Part shown: positions 17,530-27,765 of the stretch, in pieces
Layout of the letters: each line of letters starts with the position of its first letter
Numbering within the stretch: the first letter of the stretch is position 1
Assembly: GCF_900188375.1 (NCBI RefSeq)
Contig: NZ_FZOO01000001.1
Coordinates: 620,001 to 684,000, forward strand
Length of the DNA: 64,000 bases
Source of the DNA: Geodermatophilus pulveris
GTDB lineage: Bacteria > Actinomycetota > Actinomycetes > Mycobacteriales > Geodermatophilaceae
Direction: 5' to 3'
Program-made: the position numbers and the translations under genes
Notes under the pieces: generated by a model
Seen by the model: the letters and a program-made list of their open reading frames with translations, nothing else
What the model was told of the DNA's origin: nothing
Database searches by the model: none

Positions 17530-18420
17530 GTGCCCGAGCTGCCCGAGGTCGAGGTGGTCCGGCGCGGCCTGGAGCGCTGGGTCGCCGGGCGCACCGTCGC
17601 CACCGTCGAGGTGCACCACCCACGCGCCGTCCGCCGGCACCTGGAGGGCACCGGCCACTTCGTCGCCGCCCTGACCGGCCGTACCCTCACCGCCGCCCAC
17701 CGCCGCGGCAAGTACCTGTGGCTGCCGCTGGCCGAGACCGACGGCACCCCCGCCGGGCAGGCGCTGGTCGCCCACCTCGGGATGAGCGGCCAGCTGCTGG
17801 TGGAGAAGCCCAGCCAGCCCGACGGCACGCACCTGCGCGCCCGGTTCACCTTCACCGACGGCGGCCGGGAGCTGCGCTTCGTCGACCAGCGCACCTTCGG
17901 CGGGCTGGCGGTCGAGCCGTGCGCGGGAGAGGAGATCCCGGCCCGGCTGGCGCACATCGCCATCGACCCGCTGGACGGCTCCTTCGACACCGACGCGTTC
18001 AGCGCGGCCCTGCGCCGCCGGCGCACCGAGGTCAAGCGCGCCCTGCTGGACCAGACGCTGATCGGCGGGGTCGGCAACATCTACGCCGACGAGTCGCTGT
18101 GGCGGGCCCGGCTGCACGGCGCCCGCCCCACCGACCGGCTCACCCGGGCCCAGGTGGCCGAGCTGCTGGAAGGGGTGCGCGACGTGCTCACCGAGAGCCT
18201 GGCGCAGGGCGGGACGTCCTTCGACTCCCTCTACGTCGACGTCAACGGGCGCAGCGGCTACTTCTCCCGCCACCTGGCGGTCTACGGCCAGGCCGACCGG
18301 CCCTGCCCCCGGTGCGGGACGCCGATCGTGCGCGAGTCGTTCATGAACCGCTCCAGCTACAGCTGCCCGCGCTGCCAGCCGCGGCCCCGTTCGTCACCCG
18401 CCCGCCCGAGGCGGCCGTGA
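17530..18420 (+). CDS. mutM: Formamidopyrimidine-DNA glycosylase
   Basis: Removes 8-oxoguanine and other oxidised purines. It starts [15 protein letters not shown] with the catalytic Pro2 and Glu3, has the K57-region RRGKYLWL, the helix-two-turn-helix ([18 protein letters not shown]) and a C-terminal zinc finger with Cys pairs CPRCGTPI and SYSCPRCQP. Length is 296 residues. The stop overlaps the acylphosphatase start (GTGA). The position between rnc and smc matches mycobacterial fpg. Confidence 0.97.
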   Translation: MPELPEVEVVRRGLERWVAGRTVATVEVHHPRAVRRHLEGTGHFVAALTGRTLTAAHRRGKYLWLPLAETDGTPAGQALVAHLGMSGQLLVEKPSQPDGTHLRARFTFTDGGRELRFVDQRTFGGLAVEPCAGEEIPARLAHIAIDPLDGSFDTDAFSAALRRRRTEVKRALLDQTLIGGVGNIYADESLWRARLHGARPTDRLTRAQVAELLEGVRDVLTESLAQGGTSFDSLYVDVNGRSGYFSRHLAVYGQADRPCPRCGTPIVRESFMNRSSYSCPRCQPRPRSSPARPRRP

Positions 18421-18683
18421 GGCGGGTCGTCGCCCTGGTCGGAGGTTCGGTGCAGGGCGTGGGCTACCGGTGGTTCGTCCGCGGGCGGGCCACCGCAGCG
18501 GACCTGGCCGGATCGGCGACCAACCTCCCCGACGGCCGCGTCGAGGTCGTGCTCGAGGGTCCGGACGCCGCGGTGGCCGCCGTCCTGGCCGATCTCGACG
18601 GTCCACGGGCGCCCGGCGCGGTGACGTCGGTCGACGTCCGTGACGAGCCGGTGCAGGGCGTCCGCGGGTTCACCACGACGTGA
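18417..18683 (+). CDS. acyP: Acylphosphatase
   Basis: A small 88-residue hydrolase of acyl phosphates. The signature [13 protein letters not shown] contains the catalytic Arg, and [15 protein letters not shown] holds the catalytic Asn. The GTG start overlaps the mutM stop. The location just before smc is the same as in mycobacteria. Confidence 0.95.
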   Translation: MRRVVALVGGSVQGVGYRWFVRGRATAADLAGSATNLPDGRVEVVLEGPDAAVAAVLADLDGPRAPGAVTSVDVRDEPVQGVRGFTTT

Positions 18684-18831
18684 CGAACGCGACACCCGCC
18701 TGACACGATGGGTCTGCAGTGTGCCCGTTGACCTGCGTGTCCGGGCCTGTCACCCTGGGGACACAGGACCGCGCCGACCGTCGTACGGGGCGCAGGTCAT
18801 CCCCTCACGCAGTCGAAAGGCCGTTGTCGCC

Positions 18832-19023
18832 ATGGCCAAGGCCCTGTTCGGTCACGTCGTCGCCCCCGCGGAGCTCCGAGTAGTCGAGGAGAACGCCGTC
18901 CTGCGGGCCCGGGTGCGTCGTCTGGAGCAGGAGCTGGAGGCGCTCCGCGCCCAGCGGGACGCCGCCATCGCCCACGAACTGCTCAGCCTCGCCGGCGACA
19001 ACGCCGAGCCCGCGCTCGCCTGA
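18832..19023 (+). CDS. Small conserved coiled-coil protein upstream of smc
   Basis: A 63-residue protein, MAKALFGHVVAPAELRVVEE then a short coiled coil (LRARVRRLEQELEALRAQRD) and a C-terminal HELLSLAGDN. ATG 18832 is preceded by GTCGAAAGGCC, which holds a weak AAAGG site. It has its own upstream gap of about 148 bp that includes TTGACC at 18728. I know this family as a short conserved actinobacterial protein without a firm function. It ends in a TGA immediately followed by a hairpin repeat. Confidence 0.75.
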   Translation: MAKALFGHVVAPAELRVVEENAVLRARVRRLEQELEALRAQRDAAIAHELLSLAGDNAEPALA

Positions 19024-19083
19024 AGAAGGACCCCTCTGCCCCCCGCCACTCGCAGGTTCGCAGCGGGACCCTGCAGAGGAGCC
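19024..19083 (+). repeat. Stop-codon-associated hairpin repeat, copy D (before smc)
   Basis: Starts at the first base after a TGA stop (AGAAGGACCCC). The outer stem differs from copies A and B: CCTCTGC pairs with GCAGAGG, and CCCGC with GCGGG. The centre CTCGCAGGTTCG is conserved. The changes on both sides of the stem keep pairing. Confidence 0.85.
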
Positions 19084-19109
19084 GACCGCTGGGCAGGTAA
19101 CTCGCCGTC

Positions 19110-22100
19110 GTGCATCTCTCGAGCCTGACGCTGAAGGGCTTCAAGTCCTTCGCGTCCGCGACGACCCTGCGCCTCGAGCCGGGGATCACCGCCGTCGTCG
19201 GCCCCAACGGCTCCGGGAAGTCCAACGTCGTCGACGCCATCGCCTGGGTCCTCGGCGAGCAGGGCGCCAAGAGCCTGCGCGGCGGCAAGATGGAGGACGT
19301 CATCTTCGCCGGCACCGCCGGCCGCCCCGCCCTGGGCCGGGCCGAGGTGACGCTGACCATCGACAACGCCGACGGCGCGCTGCCGATCGAGTACACCGAG
19401 GTCTCGATCACCCGGCGCATGTACCGCTCCGGGGAGAGCGAGTACGAGATCAACGGCGACAAGGTCCGGCTGCTCGACGTCCAGGAGCTGCTCAGCGACG
19501 CCGGCATCGGCCGGGAGATGCACGTGGTCGTCGGCCAGGGCCAGCTCGACGCCGTCCTGTCCGGCCGCCCCGAGGACCGCCGCGCCTTCGTCGAGGAGGC
19601 CGCCGGCGTCCTCAAGCACCGCAAGCGCAAGGAGAAGGCCCTCCGCAAGCTCGAGGGGATGCAGGCCAACCTCGACCGCCTCGGGGACCTCACCGCGGAG
19701 CTGCGCCGCCAGCTCAAGCCGCTGGGCCGGCAGGCCGAGGTGGCCCGCCGCGCGGCCGGCGTGCAGGCCGACCTGCGCGACGCCCGGCTGCGGCTGCTGG
19801 CCGACGACCTCGTCCGGCTGCGCGACGCCCTCGACCAGGACGTCGCCGACGAGGCCGCGGCCCGCCGGCGGAGGGCCTCCGTCGAGGCCGAGCTGGCGCG
19901 GACGGCGTCCCGCGAGTCGGCGCTGGAGACCCGGCTGGCCGCCGACGCACCGCTGCTGGCCGCCGCCCAGGACACCTGGTACCGGCTGTCCGCCCTCACC
20001 GAGCGCTTCCGCGGCACCGCCCAGCTGGCCGCCGAGCGGCACCGGCACCTCTCCGCCGCCCCGCCCGCGGGCGCCGCCGGCCGCGACCCCGACCAGCTGG
20101 AGGCCGAGGCCGAGCGGGTGGCCGCCACCGAGGCGCAGCTCGCCACCGGCCTGGACGCCGAGCGCGGCCGGCTGGCGACGGCCGTGGCCTCCCGCACGGA
20201 GCTGGAGACCGCGCTCGCCGCCGCCGAGCGGGCCTGGGTCGCCGCGGCCCGCGCGCTGGCCGACCGCCGGGAGGGCCTGGCCCGGCTGTCCGGCCAGGTC
20301 GCCGCAGCCCGCTCCCGCGTCACGGCGGGGGAGGCGGAGATCGAGCGGCTCACCGCGGCCGCCGCCGAGGCCGCCGACCGCGCCGAGGTGGCCGCCGGCC
20401 GGCTGGCCGAGCACCGGGCGGCGCTGGCCGGCCGGGAGGACGAGGACGTCGCGCTGGTCACCGCCCACGCCGACGCGGTCGCCGCGCACGCCGAGGCGGC
20501 CCGCGCGGTCACCGAGCTCGCCGCCGCCGAGCGGGCCGCCGAGCGCGACCGTGCCTCCGCGCAGGCCCGCCGGGACACCCTCGCGCAGGGGCTGGCGCCG
20601 GCCGACGGCGTCGCCGCCGTGCTGGCCGCCGGCCTGCCCGGTGTCCTCGGCGCGGTCCCCGAGCGGGTCACGGTCGCGCCCGGCGCGGAGGTGCCGCTGG
20701 CCGCCGCGCTGGCCGGCCTGGCCGACGCCCTCGTCGTGGACTCCGTCGCCGGGGCCGCCGCCGCACTCGCCCACCTCAAGGACGTCGCCGGCGGCCGCGC
20801 CGGCCTGCTGGTCACCGGCGGCCCGCCCGCCCTGCCCCGCGACGGCTGGCCGCCGCTGCCCGAGGGCGTGCGCTGGGCGCGCGACCTCGTCGACGCCCCC
20901 GCGGAGCTGCAGCCCGCCCTGGACCGCGCCCTGGACCGCGTCGCCGTCGTCCCCGGCCTGGACGCCGCGGTCACCCTGGTCACCACCCACCCGCGGGTGC
21001 GGGCGGTGACCGCCGACGGCGACCTGGTCGGCGCCGACCGGGCGGTCGGCGGGCAGGCCGACGCTCCCTCGGGGCTGGAGGTCCGCGCCCGGGTGGACGA
21101 CGCCGAGCGGGACCTGGCCGCCGCCTCCGCCCGTGCCGCCGAGCTCGCCGACCGGCTGGCCGCGGCGCGAGACGCCGCCCGCGAGCGCTCGGCCGACGTC
21201 GAGGCGACCCTCGCCGCACGCCAGGCGGCCGACCGCACCCGCTCGGCCGCCGCCGCGCAGCTCGCCGAGCGGGGCGCCGCCGCCCGGTCGGCCACCGCCG
21301 AGGCCGAGCGGTCGGCGGCCGCGCGGGTCCGTGCCGAGCAGGCCCTGGAGCAGGCGCGGACCGCGCTGGCCGGCCTGGAGCAGCGGCTCGCCGACGCGCA
21401 GGCGGCGCCGGTCGCCGACGAGCCCGACCCGGCCGAGCGGGACCGGCTGCGCCGGGAGACGGCCGCCGCCCGGCAGGCGGAGACCGAGGCGCGGCTGGCC
21501 GTGCGGACCGCCGAGGAGCGGGCCCGGGCGCTGACCGGGCGGGCGGAGTCGCTGCGCCGGCAGGCCGGCCAGGAGCGGGCCGCCCGCGAGCGGGCCGCCG
21601 CCGCGCGGGCCGCCCGCGAGCGCGGCGCGCGGGTGGCCGCCGGGGTGCGGGCCGGCGCCGAGGCGGCGCTGACCGCGCTGGCGTCGTCCCTGGCCCGGGC
21701 CGCCGCGGAGCGCGACGAGCTGGCCCGGCTGCGCACCGCGGCGGAGGCCGGGCTGCTGGAGGTGCGCGTCGCCGTCCGCGCGGCCACCGCCGAGCTGGAG
21801 CGGCTCACCGACGAGGTGCACCGCGACGAGGTGGCCCGCGCCGAGCAGCGCTACCGCATCGAGGCGCTGGAGGGCCGCGCCGCCGAGGAGTACGGCGTCG
21901 ACCTGCCCACCCTGGTCGCCGAGTACGGCCCGGCCGCACCGGTGCCGCCCACCCCGGCGGAGGTCGCCGCCGCGCAGGCGGCGGGGGAGCCGGAGCCGGA
22001 GGCGGTGCCCTACGACCGGGCCGCCCAGGAGCGCCGCGCGGCCCGGGCCGAGCGCGACCTGGCCACGCTGGGCAAGGTGAACCCGCTGGCGCTGGAGGAG

Positions 22101-22676
22101 TTCGCCGCGCTGGAGGAGCGGCACGGGTTCCTGGCCACCCAGCTGGAGGACCTCAAGGCCACCCGCCGGGACCTGCTCACCGTCGTCCGCGAGGTCGACG
22201 GGCGCATCCACGACGTCTTCGCCTCCGCGTTCGCCGACGTGCAGCGGGAGTTCGAGCAGGTCTTCGCCGTCCTCTTCCCCGGCGGGCAGGGCCGGCTGCA
22301 CCTCACCGACCCCTCGGACATGCTGACCACCGGCGTGGAGATCGAGGCCCGCCCGCCCGGCAAGCGGGTGCGGCGGCTGTCGCTGCTGTCCGGCGGCGAG
22401 CGGTCCCTGACCGCCGTCGCGCTGCTGGTGGCGATCTTCCGGGCCCGGCCCTCGCCGTTCTACGTGCTCGACGAGGTCGAGGCCGCCCTCGACGACGTCA
22501 ACCTCGGCCGGCTGCTCACCCTGGTGGAGCAGTTGCGCGCGACCTCGCAGCTGATCGTCATCACCCACCAGAAGCGGACGATGGAGATCGCCGACGCGCT
22601 GTACGGGGTGAGCATGCGCGGCGACGGCATCACCGGCGTCATCAGCCAGCGCCTGCGCGAGGCCGAGCCCGCCTGA
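19110..22676 (+). CDS. smc: Chromosome partition protein SMC
   Basis: A 1188-residue condensin ATPase. Walker A GPNGSGKSN is at 31-39, the N-terminal head continues to about 165, two long Ala/Glu/Arg-rich coiled coils flank a hinge around 500-640 (VLAAGLPGVLGAVPERVTV onward), and the C-terminal head has the ABC signature LSGGERS near 1094 and Walker B VLDEVEAALDD near 1118. The extreme Ala/Arg content reflects GC pressure. GTG 19110 gives the canonical LKGFKSFA start. The preceding copy-D repeat lies in its leader. Confidence 0.97.
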   Translation: MHLSSLTLKGFKSFASATTLRLEPGITAVVGPNGSGKSNVVDAIAWVLGEQGAKSLRGGKMEDVIFAGTAGRPALGRAEVTLTIDNADGALPIEYTEVSITRRMYRSGESEYEINGDKVRLLDVQELLSDAGIGREMHVVVGQGQLDAVLSGRPEDRRAFVEEAAGVLKHRKRKEKALRKLEGMQANLDRLGDLTAELRRQLKPLGRQAEVARRAAGVQADLRDARLRLLADDLVRLRDALDQDVADEAAARRRRASVEAELARTASRESALETRLAADAPLLAAAQDTWYRLSALTERFRGTAQLAAERHRHLSAAPPAGAAGRDPDQLEAEAERVAATEAQLATGLDAERGRLATAVASRTELETALAAAERAWVAAARALADRREGLARLSGQVAAARSRVTAGEAEIERLTAAAAEAADRAEVAAGRLAEHRAALAGREDEDVALVTAHADAVAAHAEAARAVTELAAAERAAERDRASAQARRDTLAQGLAPADGVAAVLAAGLPGVLGAVPERVTVAPGAEVPLAAALAGLADALVVDSVAGAAAALAHLKDVAGGRAGLLVTGGPPALPRDGWPPLPEGVRWARDLVDAPAELQPALDRALDRVAVVPGLDAAVTLVTTHPRVRAVTADGDLVGADRAVGGQADAPSGLEVRARVDDAERDLAAASARAAELADRLAAARDAARERSADVEATLAARQAADRTRSAAAAQLAERGAAARSATAEAERSAAARVRAEQALEQARTALAGLEQRLADAQAAPVADEPDPAERDRLRRETAAARQAETEARLAVRTAEERARALTGRAESLRRQAGQERAARERAAAARAARERGARVAAGVRAGAEAALTALASSLARAAAERDELARLRTAAEAGLLEVRVAVRAATAELERLTDEVHRDEVARAEQRYRIEALEGRAAEEYGVDLPTLVAEYGPAAPVPPTPAEVAAAQAAGEPEPEAVPYDRAAQERRAARAERDLATLGKVNPLALEEFAALEERHGFLATQLEDLKATRRDLLTVVREVDGRIHDVFASAFADVQREFEQVFAVLFPGGQGRLHLTDPSDMLTTGVEIEARPPGKRVRRLSLLSGGERSLTAVALLVAIFRARPSPFYVLDEVEAALDDVNLGRLLTLVEQLRATSQLIVITHQKRTMEIADALYGVSMRGDGITGVISQRLREAEPA

Positions 22677-22777
22677 CCGTCGCGGTCGCGCCCGGATCGC
22701 GCCGTCGCGCACCGACCGGTAGGACGGGGGACGGCGCGCCGCCCGGCGCCCCCTGCCCCGACGACGCGAGGACGCCC

Positions 22778-25111
22778 GTGGCCGCCCCCACCCTCGACAC
22801 CGACCCGTGGACGGTCCGCGAGCCGCACGTGGACCCCGGGACGCTCGCCGTCGCCGAGTCGCTGTTCAGCCTCTCCAACGGGTACCTGGGCATGCGCGGG
22901 ACGCTGGACGAGGTCGAGCCGTGCGCCACCCGCGGCACGTACCTGTCCGGGGTCTACGAGACCCACCCGCTGTCCTACCCCGAGGGCGGCTACGGCGACC
23001 CCGGCGAGGGGCAGGCCATGCTCACCGTCGCCGACGGCACGCCGCTGCGGCTGCTGGTCGACGGGGTCCCGCTCGACGTGCGCGAGGTCCGGCCGGAGCT
23101 GCACGAGCGCACGCTGGACCTGCGGGCCGGCACGCTGGACCGCCGGGTGCGCTGGACCGCGCTGTCGGGCACGACGGTGGAGGTCTCCTCGCGGCGGCTG
23201 GTGTCCCTCGCCGAGCGCTCCGTGTGCGCGGTGCGGTACGAGGTCCGCGCCCTGGACGGCCCCGCGCACGTCGTCCTGCGCTCCGAGCTGGTCTCCGGGG
23301 CGGTCACGCCCACCGGCGTGCGCAACGACGACCCGCGGGTCGCCGAGGTATTGGACTCCGCCTTCGAGCCGCTCGTGCACGTCCGCGCGGACCACGGGGG
23401 CGCGCTGGCGTCCCGGACCCGGCGGTCGGGGATCACCGTCTCCGCCGCCGTCGGGCACGAGGTCGACGGCGGGCAGGTGCACACCCACGTCGACCCCCAC
23501 CACGTCGTCACCACCGTCACCGCCGACCTGGGCCCCGGCGAGGGCCTCGCGGTGGTCAAGACCGTCGGGTACAGCTGGTCCTACGACGCCGGGGCCGGCT
23601 CCGTCGTCGGGGAGGCGTCGGCGGCCCTGAGCTCCGGCGTCGACCGCGGGTGGGACGGCCTGCTCGCCGGCCAGCGCGCCGTCCTCGACGAGCTGTGGGC
23701 GACGGCGGACGTCGAGGTCGACGGCGACACCGAGCTCCAGCAGGCCCTGCGCTACGCCGTCTTCCAGCTGTTCTGCTCCGCCGCCTGCATCTCCGACGCC
23801 CCCGTCGGCGCCAAGGGCCTGACCGGTGTGGGCTACAGCGGGCACACCTTCTGGGACGTCGAGGGGTTCGTGCTGCCGGCGCTGACGCTGCTGCGCCCGG
23901 ACGCGGCGGCCCGCCTGCTGCGCTGGCGCTCCGGCACCCTCGACCTCGCCCGCGAGCGGGCCGGCACGCTCGGGCTGGACGGCGCGGCCTTCGCGTGGCG
24001 CACCATCGGCGGGCGGGAGACCTCCGCCTACTGGCCGGCGAGCACCGCGGCGATGCACGTCAACGCCGACATCGCCCGCGCCTTCTGGCTGCACCAGAAC
24101 GCCACCGGCACCGACCTCGTCGCCCTGGGGGGCGTGGGGGTGCTGGTGGAGACCGCGCGGCTGTGGACGTCCCTCGGCCACGAGGACGCGGCCGGGCGCT
24201 GGCACCTCTTCGGCATGACCGGGCCGGACGAGTACACGGGCGTCGTCGACGACAACGTCTTCACCAACCTCATGGCCCGGCGCAACCTGCGGTGGGCCGC
24301 CGACGCCTGCCGGCGGTGGCCCGAGCGCGCGGCGGAGCTCGGTGTGGAGGACGCGGAGACCTCCGCGTGGCGGGCCGCGGCCGACGCGGTGCACGTCCCG
24401 TGGGACGGCGACCTGCGGGTGCACCCGATGAACGCGAACTTCACCGCCTACCGGGAGTGGCGGTTCGAGGAGGAACGGGACCGCTACCCGGTCCAGGAGC
24501 ACCAGCACTACGCCACGTTCTACCGGCGGCAGGTGCTCAAGCAGGCCGACCTGGTGCAGGCGCTGTGGTGGTGCCGCGACGACTTCACCGCCGAGGAGGT
24601 GGCGCGCGACCTGGACTACTACGAGGCGCGCACCGTCCGGGACTCCTCCCTGTCGGCCGCGATCCAGGCCGTCGTGTGCGCCCAGGCGCAGCACCCCGAC
24701 CTGGCCCTGCGCTACCTGCGCGAGGCCGCCCTCGTCGACCTGCGGGACGTCACCGAGGGCACCGCCGAGGGGCTGCACATGGCCTCGGTGGCCGGGGCGT
24801 GGCTGGCGCTCGTCGCCGGCCTGGGCGGGCTGCGGGAGGACCACGAGGACCTGGAGATCGCGCCGCTGCTGCCGGCCGCCCTCACGCGCACCGCCTGGTC
24901 GGTCACCTGGCGCGGCCGGCTGCTGCGCGTGGAGACCACCCGCGCGGGCACCAGCGTCACGCTGGTGCGCGGGGACGGGCCGGTGACCGTCGTCGCCGAC
25001 GGCGCCCGCCTGTCGGTCACGGCCGACGCCCCCGCGCACGTCCCGCTGCGTGCCCCCGACCCGCTGCTCGGCGAGCCGCGGCAGCCGGCCGGCCGCGAGC
25101 CGCGCACCTGA
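22778..25111 (+). CDS. Glycoside hydrolase family 65 disaccharide phosphorylase
   Basis: A 777-residue enzyme with the GH65 layout: an N-terminal beta-sandwich opening with SLFSLSNGYLGMRG, an alpha/alpha barrel with GYSGHTFWDVEGFVLPAL, and the catalytic acid E485 in MTGPDEYTGVVDDNVFTN. KQADLVQALW supplies the phosphate/sugar region. GH65 enzymes phosphorolyse maltose, trehalose or kojibiose; the substrate cannot be fixed by eye. No beta-phosphoglucomutase gene is adjacent. A TAGGAC at 22721-22726 may be its -10. Convergent with the endonuclease-like gene. Confidence 0.88.
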   Translation: MAAPTLDTDPWTVREPHVDPGTLAVAESLFSLSNGYLGMRGTLDEVEPCATRGTYLSGVYETHPLSYPEGGYGDPGEGQAMLTVADGTPLRLLVDGVPLDVREVRPELHERTLDLRAGTLDRRVRWTALSGTTVEVSSRRLVSLAERSVCAVRYEVRALDGPAHVVLRSELVSGAVTPTGVRNDDPRVAEVLDSAFEPLVHVRADHGGALASRTRRSGITVSAAVGHEVDGGQVHTHVDPHHVVTTVTADLGPGEGLAVVKTVGYSWSYDAGAGSVVGEASAALSSGVDRGWDGLLAGQRAVLDELWATADVEVDGDTELQQALRYAVFQLFCSAACISDAPVGAKGLTGVGYSGHTFWDVEGFVLPALTLLRPDAAARLLRWRSGTLDLARERAGTLGLDGAAFAWRTIGGRETSAYWPASTAAMHVNADIARAFWLHQNATGTDLVALGGVGVLVETARLWTSLGHEDAAGRWHLFGMTGPDEYTGVVDDNVFTNLMARRNLRWAADACRRWPERAAELGVEDAETSAWRAAADAVHVPWDGDLRVHPMNANFTAYREWRFEEERDRYPVQEHQHYATFYRRQVLKQADLVQALWWCRDDFTAEEVARDLDYYEARTVRDSSLSAAIQAVVCAQAQHPDLALRYLREAALVDLRDVTEGTAEGLHMASVAGAWLALVAGLGGLREDHEDLEIAPLLPAALTRTAWSVTWRGRLLRVETTRAGTSVTLVRGDGPVTVVADGARLSVTADAPAHVPLRAPDPLLGEPRQPAGREPRT

Positions 25112-25176
25112 CGGTCCGCGGGCACCCCGGATCGTGGCGTACGGATCGCGGCTGGCCCCGGTGGCGTAGCCGGCGC

Positions 25177-25992
25177 TCAGACGCCGGAGGCCACCAGCAG
25201 GTCCACGACGAGGGGCAGGTGGTCCGAGGCGCCCGCGGCGTCGAGCACGTGCGCGCGGGTCACGCCGACGCCGGGGGACACCCACACCTGGTCGATCCGC
25301 CGGTGCGGACGGCGGGCGGGGTGCGTCTCCCCGTGCTGGTGGTGCCAGAACCGCCAGCCGGCCCGGTCCTCGCGGTCGGGCGCCAGCTCCCAGGCGTCGG
25401 TGAACCGCCCGGCGAGTCCGGCCAGCTCCGGCGCGCGGGGGTCGGCGTTGAAGTCCCCGACGAGGACGCCGGTCTCCATCGACTCGGTGTGCAGCGCGGC
25501 GATCGCGGCGGTCTGCTCGGCGCGCTCGGCCGGGGAGCGGGTGGACAGGTGGGTGGTCGTCACCCACAGCGCGGCGCCGTCGAGCTCCACCATGGTCCGC
25601 AGCGCGCTGCGCGGCTCGCCGCCGCCGGGCAGCGGGTGGACGTCGCTGACCAGGATCGGCAGCCGGGACAGCAGCGCGTTGCCGTACTGGCGGCGGGCCC
25701 CGCCGTCGCGGCGCGGCTCGTCGATCGCCGGCCCCCACGCCAGCTGCATGTCCAGCGCCCGCGACAGCAGCAGCGCCTGGTCGACGTCCTCGCTGCGCTC
25801 GCCGAAGTGCCGGTCGACCTCCTGCAGGCAGATGACGTCGGCGTCGGCCGCGGCGAGCACGGTGGCCAGCCGCGGCAGGTCGTGCCGGCCGTCGTCCCCG
25901 ACCCCGTGGTGGGTGTTGAAGGTGACCAGCCGGACGGGCACCGGCGGCTGGTCCGGGCCCGGGGCCGGCCGGGGGTGCAGGGCGTCGGTCAC
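25177..25992 (-). CDS. Endonuclease/exonuclease/phosphatase (EEP) family protein
   Basis: A 271-residue metal-dependent phosphoesterase fold. Motifs in order: VTFNTHHG (metal-binding Asn), ICLQEVDRH (catalytic Glu), LLSRLPIL, TTHLS, VGDFNADP (catalytic Asp and Asn), RIDQVWVS and ASDHLPLVVDL (catalytic Asp-His). There is no signal peptide. The GTG start lies four bases after the stop of the PhoD-like gene, so the two phosphoesterases form an operon. Substrate unknown; DNA, phosphoinositide-like or nucleotide targets are all possible. Confidence 0.88.
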   Translation of the reverse strand: MTDALHPRPAPGPDQPPVPVRLVTFNTHHGVGDDGRHDLPRLATVLAAADADVICLQEVDRHFGERSEDVDQALLLSRALDMQLAWGPAIDEPRRDGGARRQYGNALLSRLPILVSDVHPLPGGGEPRSALRTMVELDGAALWVTTTHLSTRSPAERAEQTAAIAALHTESMETGVLVGDFNADPRAPELAGLAGRFTDAWELAPDREDRAGWRFWHHQHGETHPARRPHRRIDQVWVSPGVGVTRAHVLDAAGASDHLPLVVDLLVASGV

Positions 25993-25996
25993 CCGC

Positions 25997-27691
25997 TCAG
26001 CCTGTCACCTCCGCCGCGACCGGGGCCGCGAGCGGCAGCTCGGCGACCAGGCGCAGCTGCTCCTCCCCGGCGCCGTCGAGCTCGCTGACGAACAGCCGGA
26101 AGGAGGCCCGGCGGTCGTGCAGGACCAGCTCGCCGAGCTGGTTGCCGAAGTAGGGGCCGGCGTGCTTGGTCCAGTCCAGCTCCGAGGGGGCCACCCGGGT
26201 CAGGCGGGACACCGCGGCGGTCAGCCGGCGGGCCCAGCGGCTCCAGCCGATCCGGAAACCCACGCGGATCGGGTGCGGCGCCTGGTTGTGCAGCGGCGAC
26301 ACGGTCAGCTGGTGCACCCGGGTGGCCAGGCCGTCCGGCGCCACCAGCTCGGCGGCGTAGGCGTGGTGGACGTCGCCGGAGAGCACCAGCGCCGTCGCCG
26401 GCGCCCGGCCGTGCTCCCCACGCCCCACCGCGAGCAGCAGCCGGCCCAGCCGCTCGAAGGAGTCGCCGAACGCCGCCCAGTGCTCCAGGTCGGCCGCCTG
26501 GCGCAGCCGCTCCGACGCCCAGCCGACCGGCCGGCCGAGGTGGCGGCGGACCAGCGTCTCGTTCCACCGCTCGACCTCGTGGATGGCGTGCGGCAGCAGC
26601 CACGGCAGGGAGGTGCCCAGCACCAGGTGCTCGACGCCCTCGTCGACGGCGCGGCGCACCGCCGCCTCCACCCAGGCGAACTCGTCGTCGTCGAGCATCG
26701 CGCGGGCGGACTCCTCCAGCACCCGGCCGGCCCGGCTGTCCACCATGACCATCCGCGCCTCGCCCCAGTGCCGGACGTAGCTCCAGCGCACCGAGCGCGG
26801 GTCGCGGTCGGCGGCCTCGGCCATCGCCTGCAGCACCGCCTCGGCGTCGCCGGGCCGCTCGCGGACCGCCCGCCAGGTCCGGTCCTCGGCGAGCTCCTGC
26901 GGGCTGAGGTTGCCCAGGTGCTGGTAGACCCAGTAGCTGACCAGGCCGCCGCAGATCCGCCGGGTCCACCAGTCCTGCCCGGTCACCTCCCGGCGCCAGG
27001 CGGCCGAGGTGTTCCAGTCGTCGATCATCTCGTGGTCGTCGAAGATCATCGACGAGGGGATCGTGGACAGCAGCCAGCGCACCTGCGGGTCGCTCCAGGA
27101 CTCCGCGTAGAGCCGGGTGTAGTCCTCGAAGTCGTCGACCTGGGCGTCCGCCGGCGCCGGCCGGCCCCGGCGCAGCGACAGCCACCGGCGCGTCTCCGGC
27201 GTCAGCTCGTCGGCGTAGACCTGGTCACCGAGCAGCACCAGCGCGTCGGGCCACTCGTCCTCGGGCTGGGCGGCCAGCCGCGCGGCGTAGCAGTCCAGCG
27301 CGTCGGGCGGGATGCCGTCGGCGGCGTCGACGGTGCTGGGCGTGGCGTAGCGGCAGGAGCCGAACGCGATGCGGAAGGGCCCCGGTCGGCCCGGCGTCCG
27401 GATCCGGCTGGGCGGGAACGGCGAGGCGGCGTCCGGCCAGACCCGCTGCGGCTCCCCGCCGTCGGTGGACAGGTGCACCTCGTAGGGCGTGGTGCTGCCC
27501 GGCTCCAGGCCCTCGACCAGCACGAGGGCGAAGTGGTGGCCGCCCACGGTGAAGGTGCGCGCGCGCCGGCCGAGCACCTGCACCTCGCAGGGCCGGTCGG
27601 TCTCCACCCAGACGGTGGCCGAGACCGGGTCGACGTGCCGCAGGAGGGGACCGATCAGGAGGACCGGGTTCTCCCGGCCGGGCAGCGGCAT
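25997..27691 (-). CDS. PhoD-like alkaline phosphatase/phosphodiesterase
   Basis: A 564-residue protein with an N-terminal fibronectin-like domain and a metallophosphoesterase core: FGSCRYAT, LLGDQVYADE, IFDDHEMIDDW, VMVDSRAG and LSGDVHHAYAAE. These match the PhoD family. Unlike secreted PhoD it lacks a Tat signal and begins at once with the folded domain, so it is probably cytosolic. It is divergent from ftsY across 73 bp and co-directional with the EEP gene. Confidence 0.85.
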   Translation of the reverse strand: MPLPGRENPVLLIGPLLRHVDPVSATVWVETDRPCEVQVLGRRARTFTVGGHHFALVLVEGLEPGSTTPYEVHLSTDGGEPQRVWPDAASPFPPSRIRTPGRPGPFRIAFGSCRYATPSTVDAADGIPPDALDCYAARLAAQPEDEWPDALVLLGDQVYADELTPETRRWLSLRRGRPAPADAQVDDFEDYTRLYAESWSDPQVRWLLSTIPSSMIFDDHEMIDDWNTSAAWRREVTGQDWWTRRICGGLVSYWVYQHLGNLSPQELAEDRTWRAVRERPGDAEAVLQAMAEAADRDPRSVRWSYVRHWGEARMVMVDSRAGRVLEESARAMLDDDEFAWVEAAVRRAVDEGVEHLVLGTSLPWLLPHAIHEVERWNETLVRRHLGRPVGWASERLRQAADLEHWAAFGDSFERLGRLLLAVGRGEHGRAPATALVLSGDVHHAYAAELVAPDGLATRVHQLTVSPLHNQAPHPIRVGFRIGWSRWARRLTAAVSRLTRVAPSELDWTKHAGPYFGNQLGELVLHDRRASFRLFVSELDGAGEEQLRLVAELPLAAPVAAEVTG

Positions 27692-27765
27692 GCCGCACAG
27701 CGTCCCACCGTCGCGGGTGGCGCAGTGCTCCTGGCTGCGAGGCCCCCGGCTGCGAGACTGGGGCC